From Owenia fusiformis (Eukaryota > Annelida > Polychaeta > Sabellida > Oweniidae): DNA of 64,000 bases. Each line of letters begins with the position of its first letter. The stretch's first letter is position 1. The notes under the pieces are model-generated. The model was not told the DNA's origin and ran no database searches. It worked only from the letters and a program-made list of their open reading frames with translations. The stretch spans positions 33,114,538 through 33,178,537 of the forward strand of contig CAIIXF020000007.1 of the NCBI GenBank assembly GCA_903813345.2, written 5' to 3'. Below, piece by piece: positions 1-12,429 of the stretch. The translations under genes and the position numbers were made by a program.

Positions 1-1560
1 GCATATGCTTGAACATCAATTTGGACATTCTTCATTATTCTTCACAATCCTTCTATGTTCATCATTTATTCCCCAAATTTTCATCATATGATAACTTGCT
101 CACCTGCCATGAATTATTAAAGAATAAAGATGAATAGAAATCCTGATTATCAGGAATTTTTTAAGAATAAAGAAGGAGAAATCTTTATGAATCTTTAAGA
201 ATACACAAGAATAAACGTTCATGATTTTTGACGAATAAACAAGAATTAATATTCTTCTTTATTCTTCAAATTTCTAGTAAGCAAATTCATGAATTATTCA
301 AGCATATGCTTGAACATCAATTTGGACATTCTTCATTATTCTTCACAATCCTTCTATATTCATCATTTATTCCCCAAATTTTCATCATATGATAACTTGC
401 TCACCTGCCATGAATTATTGAAGAATAAAGATGAATAGAAATCCTGATTATCAGGAATTTTTTAAGAATAAAGAAGGAGAAATCTTTATGAATCTTTAAG
501 AATACACAAGAATAAACATTCATGATTTTTACGAATAAACAAGAATTAATATTCTTCTTTATTCTTCAAATTTCTAGTAAGCAAATTCATGAATTATTCA
601 AGCATATGCTTGAACATCAATTTGGACATTCTTCATTATTCTTCACAAACCTTCTATGTTCATCATTTATTCCCCAAATTTTCATCATATGATTACTTGC
701 TCACCTGCCATGAATTATTAAAGAATAAAGATGAATAGATTATCAGAATTTTTTAAGAATAAAGAAGGAAAAATCGTCATGAATCTCTAAGAATAAACAA
801 GAATAAACATTCTCGTTTTTGAAGAATATATATTAATAAATATTCTTCTTTATTCTTCAAATTTCTAGGAAGCAAATTCAAGAATTATTCAAGCATATGC
901 TTGGACATCAATTTTGATATTCTTCAATATTCTTCACAATCCCTCTATGTTCATGATTTATTCCTCAATTTTCATCATATGATAACTTGACACTTTCCAT
1001 GAATTATTCAAGAATAAAGATCCTTATTATCAGGGATTTCTTAAGAATAAATGAGAAATCTTCATGAATAAACATTCATGTTTTTGATGAATAAACAAGA
1101 ATTAATATTCTTCTTTATTCTTCAAATTTCTAATCAAATTGATGAATTATTCAAGCATATGCTTGAAAACTAATTCTTAAATATTCATCGGTAATTCTTC
1201 AATTTTCAAACTTCCAGTCACTATTGAGTTCCCAAGAATAAAGATGAATAAACATTCAGGATTATTATTATCACTTTAGAATAATGAAGAATAAATTCTT
1301 CATGAATAAACAAGGATTCCTTTATGATTTTTAAGAATGAAAATATTTTAAAGAATAAATGATAAAAACTTACCTCATTTCTTTTTACTGAGTTATTCAT
1401 GTATATGCATCATGGGTAGTAATCAGAAAATGCTTCATTATGCATCACCTCAATTTTTTATCTGATGTTTGCACTTTCCCTGAGTTTCTCAAGAATAAAT
1501 ATGAATAAAGAATAAACAATTCAATTGAAGTTACATAGAACTGCTTTATATTATTCTTAA
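1..1560. repeat. AT-rich tandem array, ~300-bp unit
   Basis: Near-identical units begin with GCATATGCTTG at about 1, 302, 602, 893 and 1155, so the period is about 300 bp and decays rightwards to about 1560. Each unit is filled with AAGAATAAA / TTATTCTT words and contains ATTCATGAATTATTC. The array runs off the left edge of the window. It lies just downstream of the stop of the minus-strand BEN gene and resembles in style the array at 12430-13800 on the far side of the transposase gene, so I read it as the subterminal repeat of one large transposon. That link is an inference. Confidence 0.85.
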
Positions 1561-1662
1561 CAAATACTGTCAAACTACAAAATGAGTGTCCTTCTACAGG
1601 AAAGTTACAAAGTTACAAATACAAGTGTCTTGTCAAGTTGCAAATACAAGTGTCTTACGCAT

Positions 1663-4188
1663 CTACATTCTATTTTTTAAGCGTAATGCCTTTTGAATGT
1701 TAGCAATTTTTTCCTTCGTAATTTTTGGAGAAGTCTTACAATGTCTTTCCACTAAAGTTAGCACTCTGTTAACATTAGTCTGGTCTAGTGGGGGTCTAGA
1801 GCTCTCTGAACGACTTGATTTTTTCCCGGTGACACTATGGAGTATCAACTCTTCTTCTGTGAAAAAATAGCTTACCAGCTTTTTTGTCACTGAACGGACA
1901 TCACTTGCTGGTAGATGCTTAATAACATCATAAGCAATGTCATTTTCGTCCATATGCATTGCTTTTCTTATTTCAGCAACTTGGTTCTCGAGGTCCTTTA
2001 CTCTCCTCTTTAGGCTTCTAATAGTTCTAGCAGACCTATATTGAAATAAATTGGAGACATTCAAAATCACAGGTATTTTTTCATACTTTTTTCTGAAAGG
2101 TAAACATGGTCATGCAGGGGTTTCAATAAATATGTTTTCAACAGGCTTTTTTGGCGATTTCAATAGGCTGGAACTTATTTCACCAAAATTGCTAAGGACA
2201 ATGAATTTTTTTCTCAATATTTGAACAGGCATACTTGTGATTTTTTGCCGTCTGCCTGACTCATTATGAAAAGGCCAGAGGGATTAAAGAAGTAGTTTAA
2301 GTAAACCTCTTTCAGTAACTAGTAATTTATGCTTGAGTTAACAACGTGAAATAAATAGGTAAAAATTATCTTACTTGTTCCCAGAGTTTGGGGGATTTTC
2401 TTCTTCCAAGTCTTTCAATGAATGCTCATCTTGGTTGGTTTTAATTTTTTCCCTTGATGCCTTTGCAGATCTGTTATAAATAAATTGGTGGCATATTTAA
2501 AATCTGAGGCATATTTTAATTTTATACTTTATTTCTGAAAGGTGAAACATGGTCATGCAGGAGTTTCAATAAATATGTTTTTAATAGACCTTTTGGCAAT
2601 TTTAATAGGATTTCACTAAAATTGGTAATTTCTCAAAATTTGAACAGGCTTAATTGTGATTTGAAATGGTTTTTTGCCATCTGCCTTTGACTCATGGTCA
2701 AAATGGCAGAGGGAATTCTTTGAAGTATGGTAGTTAACTTAAAGGGGCAATAAGGCTTGTAGAGAGAAAATAGGAAAATTTCAACTTTTTCTGAGCTATC
2801 AAGGCAACATTTGGCTTAACATCTTCTTTGACATACCTATTTTCTTAAAATGTATGGATAAACTATCAATTTCAGCATTAAGAAGTGTAAATTCAGTTCA
2901 AAGCTAAATGGGACGTCCACTTTTATATTTTTAAGATCCACCATGTTTCAAGAGGAATATCAGCTGAAATAATGTTTATCTAGAGACTAGCGGGTTTCAT
3001 TGTAGATAATAAAAATAGATGTTAGTCTTGATGAAGTATCCAAACTTAAATATATTTTGACACTGGTCCATGATCGTTAAATAGCCCCTCTGCACTAATT
3101 GTTGCACCTAAATTATGCTTGACTTAACAACATGAAATAAATAGGTAAAAATTATCTTACGTGTTCTCAGAGGCTGAGGCATTTTCAGAGGCTGAGGCAT
3201 TTTCTGGCGAACTAGCCATATCATCTGTGTCACTCGATGAATGCTCATCTGTCATGTCTGTCTCCCTGTCCCCGGCATCTTCAATGCAACCACCTCGGTT
3301 GCGTGCGATGTTACCCCAATATGCCTTGATTAGACATATAATCTCATCTTGGGTTAAATTCTCATCAATGTACTTATCTGTCTTTTTGGCAGCTTGTACA
3401 AGCTCTGCATCGGACAATGATGCTAAAATAATAAGAGAAATTTCTCAGTCTAAAACTCAATCAGTCTCTAACTATAATGTTAGCCTGTAAGCGCAAGTCT
3501 TCAGTGATCAAAATAGAATAAAATCAACAACCCCAAAATTTTACGGGTGACAAAGTTTTTCATCCGTCAAAATAACCTACCTGTCAATATTTCGACAGAT
3601 TAAAATTAGTTCCCTTCGAATGATGACCTGCAGGCCCTTAGCCAGGATTTGCCAAGGGGGGGTTCACTTTTCAGAAAAATTCCAGGGGGGTTCACGTTGA
3701 CAAAGTTGACCCAAAATCACATGAAAATGCTCAGAATGGTGATGCATGATTTTGAAAGAATGTTTGGCCAGGGGGGGGTCCGAACCGAATCGACCCCCCC
3801 CCCTGGCTACGGGCCTGACCAAAAGGTCAAAAGTCAATCACACGAGTCGCAACTGACAGAGAGAGAAAAGTTGTTGGGCCAAATGTGTTACAGGGCCTCA
3901 ATTAATGTGCCTTTATGTCATTAAAAGGCCTTTAAGGGCCTCATTTTTAAAGAAACTGACCCTAAATTTTCAAAATTTTGAATTCTAACAGTCTTGCTTA
4001 CCTCCGATCCCCAAGCAAATAGCGTCGTGTTCTTTAGCTTTCTTTCCAGCACCAAATCTACAAACGACAAATTCACCTAGTTCTGGGCATGTTCCTTTAG
4101 ATCTATTGACAAGATTCCTGGCAGGCTCGATACTTTGTGTAAAATCTTCCACCCAAAGTAGCAATAAATAGTCTGTTTTCTCCGCCAT
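1663..4188 (-). CDS. BEN-domain protein of a transposon, 4 exons, 305 aa
   Basis: Exons on the minus strand are 4188-4002, 3422-3161, 2470-2375 and 2035-1663. All introns are GT-AG and the phases join to exactly 306 codons. The start ATG sits in AAGATGGCGG, a good Kozak context that is also a YY1-like site. Exon 1 has a W-x-E-D / G-E-x-V-V-x-R-F pattern like the small beta domain that precedes BEN domains in transposon proteins. Exon 2 is Ser/Glu/Asp-rich. A basic coiled coil (residues ~186-208) precedes the BEN-type segment (~228-302), which has FFTEEEL, SVTGKKS, RPPLD and a C-terminal basic helix. BEN domains are known as DNA-binding or chromatin modules, and a helper or end-binding role in transposition is inference. 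It is divergent from the transposase gene at 8012. Confidence 0.8.
3631..3817. mobile_element. Small MITE with GGCCCGTAGCC-type inverted ends
   Basis: The left end CAGGCCCTTAGCCAGG is matched in reverse by CCTGGCTACGGGCCTG at the right end, with G8 and C9 tracts inside. The element is 187 bp and lies in intron 1 of the BEN gene. No target duplication is clear. A related CGTAGCCAGGAGGGG sequence occurs alone near 34529. Such GTAGCCAGGGGGG ends are common in invertebrate repeats; family assignment (EnSpm/Chapaev-type) is only a guess. Confidence 0.65.
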
Positions 4189-4699
4189 CTTCTTCGAAAA
4201 TTCGCGCGTCTGAAGATTGACGTAATGAAATATTAACCAATCAGCAGCAATGATGCTGTACCCAGGATGCATCGGGGAAGTGAAAGAAAATGGCAAAATT
4301 TACTCTGTGATTTTGTATCGGATTTGTTAAATATTATTATTGATGTGCATACAAACGTAAATGTTATCCTATTTTCGGTATAAATACGTACAAAACTACA
4401 GTATAATAAGAGTAAAACAGTCTGATTTATGGAATTTACATTAAAAGTAAAGGCGCGACGGTGTAATTTCGTTTAGTTGAGGTTTCAATTTAGACAGATT
4501 AACTACTTCCGGCAAATCCGTAAAAACAATTTTAGATCAATATTTTGATTAAAAATAACAAATCAGGTTAGTAAATTCAATCTATTTCCATGCATAGATG
4601 CCGGCAAGATTATTTTTTAGAAGGATAGCTCAATATTATATTATTCAGATGGGACGGTCCCCTCGAAAAAAATCAAATTTAAAATTTACGTCAACGATC

Positions 4700-5030
4700 A
4701 CGAGTCGGGGGGGGGGGGTGCCGCTGAGACTCAAAATATCTACCCACATCTTGGGATTTTGTTCTCTAAAAATGAACCCGGTTTTCTTTCAAAAATAGAC
4801 CCACTTCAAGGTAATTTTTAAAACACAAGACCCACTTCCGGCGATTTTTTTCAAAAACAATACCCAGTTTTAGGATTTTTCCAAAAATAGACCCATCTCT
4901 AGGGATTTTTTCCCAGATTTTTTTTATCAAAATGAAACCTCAATCTAGGGTTTTTTCTTCAAAATGGGACCCACACCTAGGGATTTGGCGAAAGAGTGAC
5001 CCATTTTAGTGGCACGTCCCCATATATTAC
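4700..5030. repeat. Degenerate ~40-bp minisatellite (GACCCA / AGGGATTTT words)
   Basis: About eight diverged units carry a word like AAAATAGACCCACTT followed by a CTAGGGATTTTT-type word. The units are spaced roughly 35-45 bp. The sequence starts just after a G tract at 4690. Confidence 0.6.
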
Positions 5031-6134
5031 TCGAGTCTCTAGCTTACAGCTAGATGTAACTTGATTGATTTCGTATGTTTTCCTGAAAAAATGTCATACA
5101 CGCACCTTGAACTCATTTTTAATAGTTTCTATAAATATTTATAAGAATATTAATCATATTGATGTAGAAGCTTTGCTTGTCTGAATTTAGATATTTCAAA
5201 ATTTCTTTTCGGAAAAACATTCAAACTCAATGGATCCGCCATTTATACACCTCAGTGACCTCATTCGCAGAAAAATGGTGGCCATTTTAAAATGAAATTT
5301 CGTTTTGCGAAATTAAATGCTAAATACACTCGATTAAGACGGGGATATGAGCTGATTTTCTGCAAATGTATGCATAAAGGTATGTTTCATATAATAATGA
5401 CGAAACAACTGTGCGTGGTCACCATGCATTGGCAAATATTGAATACCACAGCTGCTGTAACAGTGGCTCAAAGCCAGATCATAGAGAAGGCTTTGGAACT
5501 AAGTAACCCATATAGATCTAGCCAATATATGGGGGTTGGTTTATATCCTTTCTTTGAGGTGCTTTAATGTCACCTAGGTGGTCTCTAGTGCTGGTTTTGT
5601 CTCTTGTACATTTAGTTTTGCGATTAGCTACTCTTGTGGTTTGTAGAGTCCTTTTTTGTTTTATATAAAATCCTGTACAGGTTGGCTAAGATCATATTCA
5701 TAACTGCGATTGTTATTCACATTGTCGTGCAGCCATTTCAAAAAAATATGAGACATCTCATATCAAATCATATCTCATTCGAAGCGTCTTGTTATTCTTT
5801 AACTTTCTTATCACTAACGAATCGTATACAAACAATTAGACAAAATAGTGATATATATTCAATATTGGTGGAAGGCTGTCCAAATCTGAATGTGCTTCTG
5901 TGATCCGAGAAATGTGAAGTCAGCATTACAATTATATTTGAATACACAGGATCCCAGAACAAGATTCGGTGTCTCATCTTGAGGAATATTTATTGAGCTT
6001 CTGATCCCTACTACAAAAGAATTTTGCTGGCATCTATGTTTCCATGTACGTTTTTACTGAAAATACATGTCGCATTTCTAAATTGACTTTTTCCTAGAAA
6101 TTCAAAATTTTGAACCTTAGTCTACAGCACATAC

Positions 6135-6217
6135 AGGGAACAGATAGTACACTGACTGAAATTCTCTCTGTACCCAGTAGGTAAATTTTGTTCGGTGTAC
6201 TAAAACTATCTGTTCCC
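6135..6217. repeat. Short inverted repeat (hairpin)
   Basis: AGGGAACAGATAG at 6135 pairs with CTATCTGTTCCC ending at 6217. Part of the inner sequence (GTAC-containing) also pairs. The size, about 80 bp, suggests a foldback MITE remnant. Confidence 0.6.
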
Positions 6218-6533
6218 AGGCCTATGGTCTACACAGCCCTAAAGGCTAGAGTTGGAGGAAATGTAAGTTGGTAGTCGACTTTTTGTGATTTTGATGTCAT
6301 TTCTGCATTTCACAATCCACAATCGTGTGATTCATAATTGAAAATTAACATGTGACTCTATTGAGCGTTGCAACAAAATTCACCAGACCTTTACACCAGA
6401 TTCAAATTTGTCCCACTCACTTTCGATTTATATTTCTCACATGACAAAACAATAATCAAAATCAAAAAGTAGGAGATATATCTAATTTGGTAAATTTTGT
6501 ATCAGGATTTCCCATCACAAAAAATAATGACTG

Positions 6534-7844
6534 CAGACTTGCCAACCTAAAATGAAAAATTTGCGTGAGATTTTCAAAAAATTGCGGTACTTTTACATGA
6601 GAGTTCTCCAAAATACGGTAGTTTTTGCGGGAGATTTTTGAAAAAACTAGAGTTTTTTACGCGCGATTTTTGAAAAACTGGAGTTTTTAAGGGAGAGTAG
6701 TTTTTAAGTAAATTTTATAAAAAGTGGTAGTTTTTGCGGGAGATTTTTGAAAAAACGGAAGGTTTTGCGGAGGATTTTTTAAAATACAGGAGTTTTGCGG
6801 GAGATTTTTGAAAAACGGGTGTTTTTGTGGGAGATTTTAAAAACGGCGATTTTTATGGGAGATTTTTGAAAAAAGGGAGTTTTTACGGGAGAGTTTTGAT
6901 AAAACAGGAGTTTTCGTGGGAGAGTTTTGAAAAAACGGCAGTTTATGTGGGAGAGTTTTGAAAAAAACGGCAGTTTTTGCGGGATATGATTTTGAAAATA
7001 AACGGAAGTTTTTGTGGTAGACTTTTGACAAACGGTAGTTTTTGCGGGAGATTTTTGAAGAAACTGTAGTTGTTGCGGAAGAAAAAATGGGAGGAGCAGA
7101 TTTTATTATTCTAGAAGCTGATTAAACATGCGTAAAATGCATGGGGCGTGCTACCACTGATCATATCAGACTAAATCATGCAAAGTATGCAAACTATAGA
7201 CTCTAAAAAGTAGTTCTTATCATTTCCATCCCGTTTTGAACGATATCGCCGATTCATACATGAATCTGTGACATTAAGGATGCAGTACAGGGTTAGCGTA
7301 GCTTACGTTCCAGATATTAGATTATGCTCATATTTTTCGCACTGTATCACAATGATGTTATCATTAGCCAAGTGCAATATAAAGAGGACTGACCAGCTGG
7401 TTACTACAAGATAAATTATTTACATTGACGGAATTTTTGAAAAAGATTTCTATGCATTTTTCATTTTCGGGTCACAGTTTCTTCATAAATATTGACTATG
7501 TCCAATAGAAACTTCATCTACCGACAGAAATATAAACCATCTATATTACGGATCCATAAAAATGATAAATGGCATGCAAACAGTTAAAAATGTATAAACA
7601 TATATAAAATGTGCAAACAGATAAGAAAATTGTTGAAAAAATGAAACGGTCCCCGAGTTTGCAAAATGTAACGCCCAATGCGGAAATCGAACCGAAGACC
7701 TTTCGTTCCCAAGAGAGATTTTAGTAGAAATACGGTACGGGAGTGTTTACGGGAGAAAACGGTACAGGAGTTTTGTTATTTTTTACGGAAAAACAAAAAA
7801 TTTACGGGAGATTCCCGTAAAAAAACGGGAGGTTGGCAAGTCTG
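6534..7844. mobile_element. 1.3-kb non-autonomous element, 15-bp TIRs, 5-bp target duplication
   Basis: CAGACTTGCCAACCT at 6534-6548 is the exact reverse complement of AGGTTGGCAAGTCTG at 7830-7844. GACTG flanks both ends (6529-6533 and 7845-7849), which fits a 5-bp target-site duplication. The inside is mostly a ~31-bp minisatellite (6590-7080), with similar ACGGGAG words again at 7730-7835. There is no transposase; the short frames inside are products of the minisatellite. It is inserted upstream of the transposase gene at 8012. Confidence 0.75.
6590..7080. repeat. ~31-bp minisatellite (GCGGGAGATTTTTGAAAAAACGG)
   Basis: More than twelve imperfect copies of a unit containing GCGGGAGATTTTTGAAAA followed by a CGGNAGTTTTT-type word. 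Copies vary in the number of A and T residues. The repeat forms the core of the 6534-7844 element and creates a spurious F/K/S-rich frame on the minus strand at 6837-7031. Confidence 0.85.
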
Positions 7845-8011
7845 GACTGCAAACTTACATTTCTGCTGAGAATAGATATATGAGACTGGCGCCAAATTTT
7901 GCTCCCCAACTTCTTACTTTCACTGTGCAGCTTGTGGATTGATTATATACATATCATCATAAAAATTTGTCTTTTTTATTTTGCAGTTAATAGCTTGACT
8001 CACCATTTATT

Positions 8012-11000
8012 ATGAATGAATGTGAGAATACAAACCAAAACAGTCCAGGTTTCTTGGTTCTGCAGGAAAATGGAAAGAAACAATTTGAGTGCAGGGAATG
8101 TAGGCGGACTTTTACAAATAAAAGAAACATTGAAATGCATCTACATTCAAGTCATGGCTATTGTAAGTTTCCATTTTTGAAGTTCAAAAAGTGGTTTTTG
8201 AAGGACTTTTTGTTGGAAAATTGTGAATTTGTTTAAAACTAACTTTTAGAGGCCACACGTATCAATCGCCCATATACAAATGCATGTAGCATTCTCACAT
8301 AAATAGTCATCATAGTAGTCATATACTATCAGATACATGAAGATTGATCCACTAGAACTGATGAATATTCAAGTTCAAAAGAACCTTTTTCTATACTTGC
8401 TATGGTATCTGACCCGATGTAGCCACCTTGTGGTGAAATTGGTAACTACCTACTGGCATCTGGGTAATTAAAACTCGATGAATTTTATAATTTATTTTTG
8501 AATCCATTTCCCATTGTGGAGTTAACAAATATATTTTCTTACAGCTTCACCAGTGAAGAAGTATAAATTGTACGAAAACAAACCAGGATTAAAAGAGAAT
8601 GTACCAAGGAGTACCGTTTGGTATAGAGCAAATAGGAGTAAATTGGAGAAAGAGCAGGAAGGTAAATAATTTAGATTTATGTAACCTCATCTTTTAAGCT
8701 CACATGGGTCACGGGCTTATCTACCTTGATCCAATCTTATGTTACTATTGTTTTAGTATAGGATTCCCTAATATATAAATATGCTTATTCGGCAAGTTTG
8801 AAAAGTGCAGCCCCTCTCTATAGGGAAAACCTCTGAACAAGGAAACTTTCCTCCAGTCTCAAGAGCATTCCCTGTTCGCAGGTTTTACTGTACATATAAT
8901 TTAATTAAATTGTGCACTTTTCAGGTACAGATGATCAAGGGCCAGATGGAGAACGTCAAAATGATCAGAAAGATTCACAGGATGACATCACCCCTGAGTA
9001 TTCAGACAAGGCCTATACAATTTCTGAAAAAAGTGAAACCACTAGTATTGAACTTGAGAATTCTATTGCTATTTCATCACTCGTGGGTAATGGTACTGTA
9101 GTCCAATCTGTCACTCAATTATCAGATTACAATCATGGTGACAAGATTGATGAAAGTTCATCTGCAACTGACTATGTTAATGGTAGCGAGCCATATGGCA
9201 AACTTGATATTGACTCAGACTCAACATCTATGAACTCGCATTCAGAATTGGACTCTGACGGTTATGAAAATATATTTTCTGACTCTGAATTTGATTCTTA
9301 TAGTGATTCAAGCATATACAGTTGTTCATCTGATTCGGAGACTGAACGCACATCCTGTTCAGAAATTGAAAATGACTCACTTGATCTTGACAAAGATATA
9401 ATTGGCAGTGATGTGTATTTAAAGATACTGTCATGTTTTATTCGCAATGAACTTTCAGCTACAGCTTGCAAAGATGTGTTACAAACATTTCAGAAACTAA
9501 CTCCAGAATCTCAGGTTTGGAATCAAATATCATATGACAAGATATGGAGCATAGTGGATAATGTTACCAAGCAAATTCATTATTGCCCAGATTGTAGCAG
9601 GATATTTCCCGAGGATGACGTTGACTGTGTGGAATGTCCGTGTGGTGGTCTAAGATATATTGGTACAGCAGAGGAACAGAGAAAAGCTAATCGACAACCA
9701 TGCAAAAAGTTTGTGTTTCTTGATCCAAAGAAATACATAAAGGACCTACTTGAGCTACCAGGTAAAGTATTATTGGAATGTTTCAGTTCAATTGAATAAT
9801 TTGGCATTATTTTCTAAAATCCTACTTTTCAAGATGGCCACTGAATTTCAAAATGGCGGCCATTTTCCCTTAAAAAAACGTAATCTTTGATAACTTAAAT
9901 ACCAGTGAACGGATTTGGTTCAAATTTTATATGATGATGCCTAGGGACAAAGTAGATCTGTTCGAGTAAGAATTTTCAAGATGGCAGCTGAATTTCAAAA
10001 TGGCGGCCATTTTTCGTAAAAAAAATAATCTTTGATAACTCAAATACCAGTGAACGGATTTGGTTCAAATTTTATATGCTCATACCTAGGGACACAGTAG
10101 CTCTGTTCAAGAAAGAATTTTCAAAATGGCCACTGAATTTCCAAATGGCTGCCATTTTTATAAAAGAAAGTAATCTTTGATAACTCAATTGCTAATTGAC
10201 GCACAAGACTGTGGGTCCTTTATTACATTGTCCTAATTATCTTTTACAGGAACTTATTTTATTTATCTTTTACAGGAATGTGGGATGGCCTACAGAAAAA
10301 CAAAGGAGTCATACTCGAACGCTATGAAACTAGTGATGGGGTACTAAAAGATGTTACAGATGGTGAGGTCTACAGAAACCTAATAAAAACTGGATTTTTA
10401 TCAAATCCTCACAATATTAGTGTCATGATGAATACAGATGGTGTTAACCTCTATAAATCAACAGGTGTTGAAATATGGCCGATTTTCCTATCAGTGACTG
10501 AACTCCCTCCTGCAGAGAGGTTTGCTCGTGAAAATATGATCCCAGCTAGTTTATGGCAAGGAAAGGGTAAGCCACCTTTCCAACAGTACATGGAAGTATT
10601 CTCATCGGAAATGAACAAACTATATACAGAGGGCATAGATATTCATGTAAATCAAGAAATGATAAATGTGAAAGTAGTAGTCATTACATCACCAGCAGAC
10701 CTACCAGCTAGGGCAAATATGATGAACATGACATATTATAACGGCCAGTATGCTTGCACAACTTGTGAAATACCAGGCAAAACTGAAGTACAAGGTGGTG
10801 GACACACTAAAGCATTTCCAGCCCAGCACACCTACAAATACAGAACAGACAAGGAGATTCGCGATTGCATGACAAAAGGCCAAGAGAAAAAAAGAATCCT
10901 GGGTTTTAAAGGTAAATCTGGGCTCTATGATCTGAAAGGAGTGGACTTGAGCAAACTTTGCCCACCCGACTACATGCACTGTGTCTGTATGGGTGTAATC

Positions 11001-12026
11001 CCAAAAATTAATAAAAGGTGGTTTTCTTCTGAAAACAGCAATGAAAGTTACCATGTTGGTAAAGAAATAAAAGAAATTTCAAGAAGAATGCAGTATATTA
11101 AGCCACCAAACATGATAGAAAGGTTACCACGAAACCTGGAGAAACATTATTTACACTTCAAGGCAACTGAAAATCAAACATGGATGCTTTTTTATGCAGT
11201 ACCTTGCCTCGAAGGAATCCTCCCTAAGAAATACTTGGACCATTTCAAAAAACTCTCTGAAGGCATACACATTTTGCTTGGTGACAGTATAACTACAGAA
11301 CAAATTAACAGAGCAGAACTTCTCCTCAAAGAATTCTACGTTGAATACCCCAAGCTATATCCCCCTGGAGACTGTACATTGAACTTGCACTACATTGGAG
11401 CCCATTTCGGATATTGGGTCCAACAATTGGGACCATTGTGGAATTGGAGCTGCTTTCCCTATGAAGATTCAAATGCACATATATTAAAAATGTGCCATGG
11501 AACAGGGGATGTAACAACACAGATAATGAGGCAAAAAACAGCTGAGATTAAAATAAGGACACAAAATCAACCAGTCAAAATCAAAGAGTTGAATACAACT
11601 GAGGAAAAACTTAAAATACATGGTAAAACAAGGCCATTATCTGATTCTGATCATGATCTGGACTCTGTGCCTCAGAACTGTACATCAGTGGCTTCACGAA
11701 TCTCCATAAATGGAGAGATGTTCTACTCTGATGAGTATGCACGCATGAAGAGGAGAATTTGTAACTGTGTGGAATTAAAAAATGGAAAACGTGGTTTCAT
11801 TAAGAGGTTTGTTACTGATGGCAAAGAAACACATTTTGCAGTAATTGATATGCTCAGAGTGCAGAGAGGTTCAACTTATGCAAATAAAGCAAAACCTTCA
11901 GGGAAAACAGAGCTGTATCACATAAGTGAGCTAAAGAGAAAACTTGTTTTAGTTCAGTGTGGAGAAAATATGCAAATGTATGTTCTAGCAATGCCTAATG
12001 GCATTGGACGCTCCGTTTTCAAATAA
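8012..12026 (+). CDS. Transposase with N-terminal C2H2 finger and tnp2/DUF4218-like core, 4 exons, 951 aa
   Basis: Exons are 8012-8162, 8545-8661, 8925-9761 and 10276-12026. Every junction is GT-AG and phase-consistent, giving 952 codons with no stop. A C2H2 finger (C27, C30, H43, H48) opens the protein. An acidic Ser/Asp-rich linker follows (~160-250), then a zinc-ribbon-like cluster (C310, C313, C324, C327). The core has NTDG (D423), SPADLPARA (D510) followed by C-x2-C (529/532), PDYMHCV (~600), an RLPR block and CFPYEDSN (E765). I take D423, D510 and E765 as the likely DDE triad with a long insertion. This layout matches the tnp2/DUF4218 group (CACTA-related) widespread in animals; the exact superfamily is uncertain. 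It would cut and rejoin DNA in the nucleus. The BEN gene is its divergent partner. Confidence 0.85.
9831..10190. repeat. ~146-bp tandem repeat with AAAATGGCGGCCATTTT palindrome, inside intron 3
   Basis: About 2.4 copies start with a CAAGATGGC/CAAAATGGC word near 9832, 9978 and 10124. Each contains AATGGCGGCCATTTT (the third is degraded), TAATCTTTGATAAC and CCTAGGGAC. The array fills most of the last intron of the transposase gene. The AAGATGGC / GGCCATTTT words resemble YY1 sites. Confidence 0.8.
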
Positions 12027-12429
12027 AGCATCTGTTCGGGCGATAACTGAAATATTTTCCATTGTGTTCCTTACACCATATTGAACATAATATTCACATG
12101 AAATTGACTTTTATAAAGTTCTTATGCATTGACAATAATCATAATTCTTGAATATTAGAATATTTGTAGAATATTTTCCAGGACTTAGATATTTCACTTT
12201 ATTCTGAAAAAGCTCTGCAAGTGTTGCCAGGATGAATATATATTGAATATTAAATACACAGTAAAATAATTTGTATCTTTAATACAAAATAATGTTTTAT
12301 TTTGAATAAATTCTGTAAGTGTTCTTAAACCTAGTACATAGCGTTCTTGAACCTAGGTAAATAACAATTTTATGTAATAAAACATACTATAACATACTAG
12401 TATGTTGCTGTTGGATTCAAATACAATTT
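12027..12429. other. 3' flank of the transposase gene, no gene seen
   Basis: AT-rich sequence with TTGAATATTAGAATATTTG words and two short repeats of a CCTAGTACATAG/ACCTAGGTAAAT type. It leads into the subterminal array at 12430. An AATAAA occurs near 12305. Confidence 0.5.

Larger units (their letters stand above)
4189..6533. other. Divergent intergenic region, no gene seen
   Basis: This space separates the divergent BEN and transposase genes and should hold both promoters. It contains a G10 tract near 4690, a decayed minisatellite (4700-5030) and a small hairpin (6135-6217). Open frames of 60-90 codons here show no recognisable domain or splice-consistent continuation, so I do not call them genes. 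Confidence 0.6.

Noticed and set aside
6837-7031. Minus-strand K/F/S-rich repeat protein
   Set aside because: Product of the 31-bp minisatellite inside the 6534-7844 element.
9228-9807. Minus-strand frames opposite the transposase exon 3
   Set aside because: Antisense shadows of a spliced, domain-bearing plus-strand exon.
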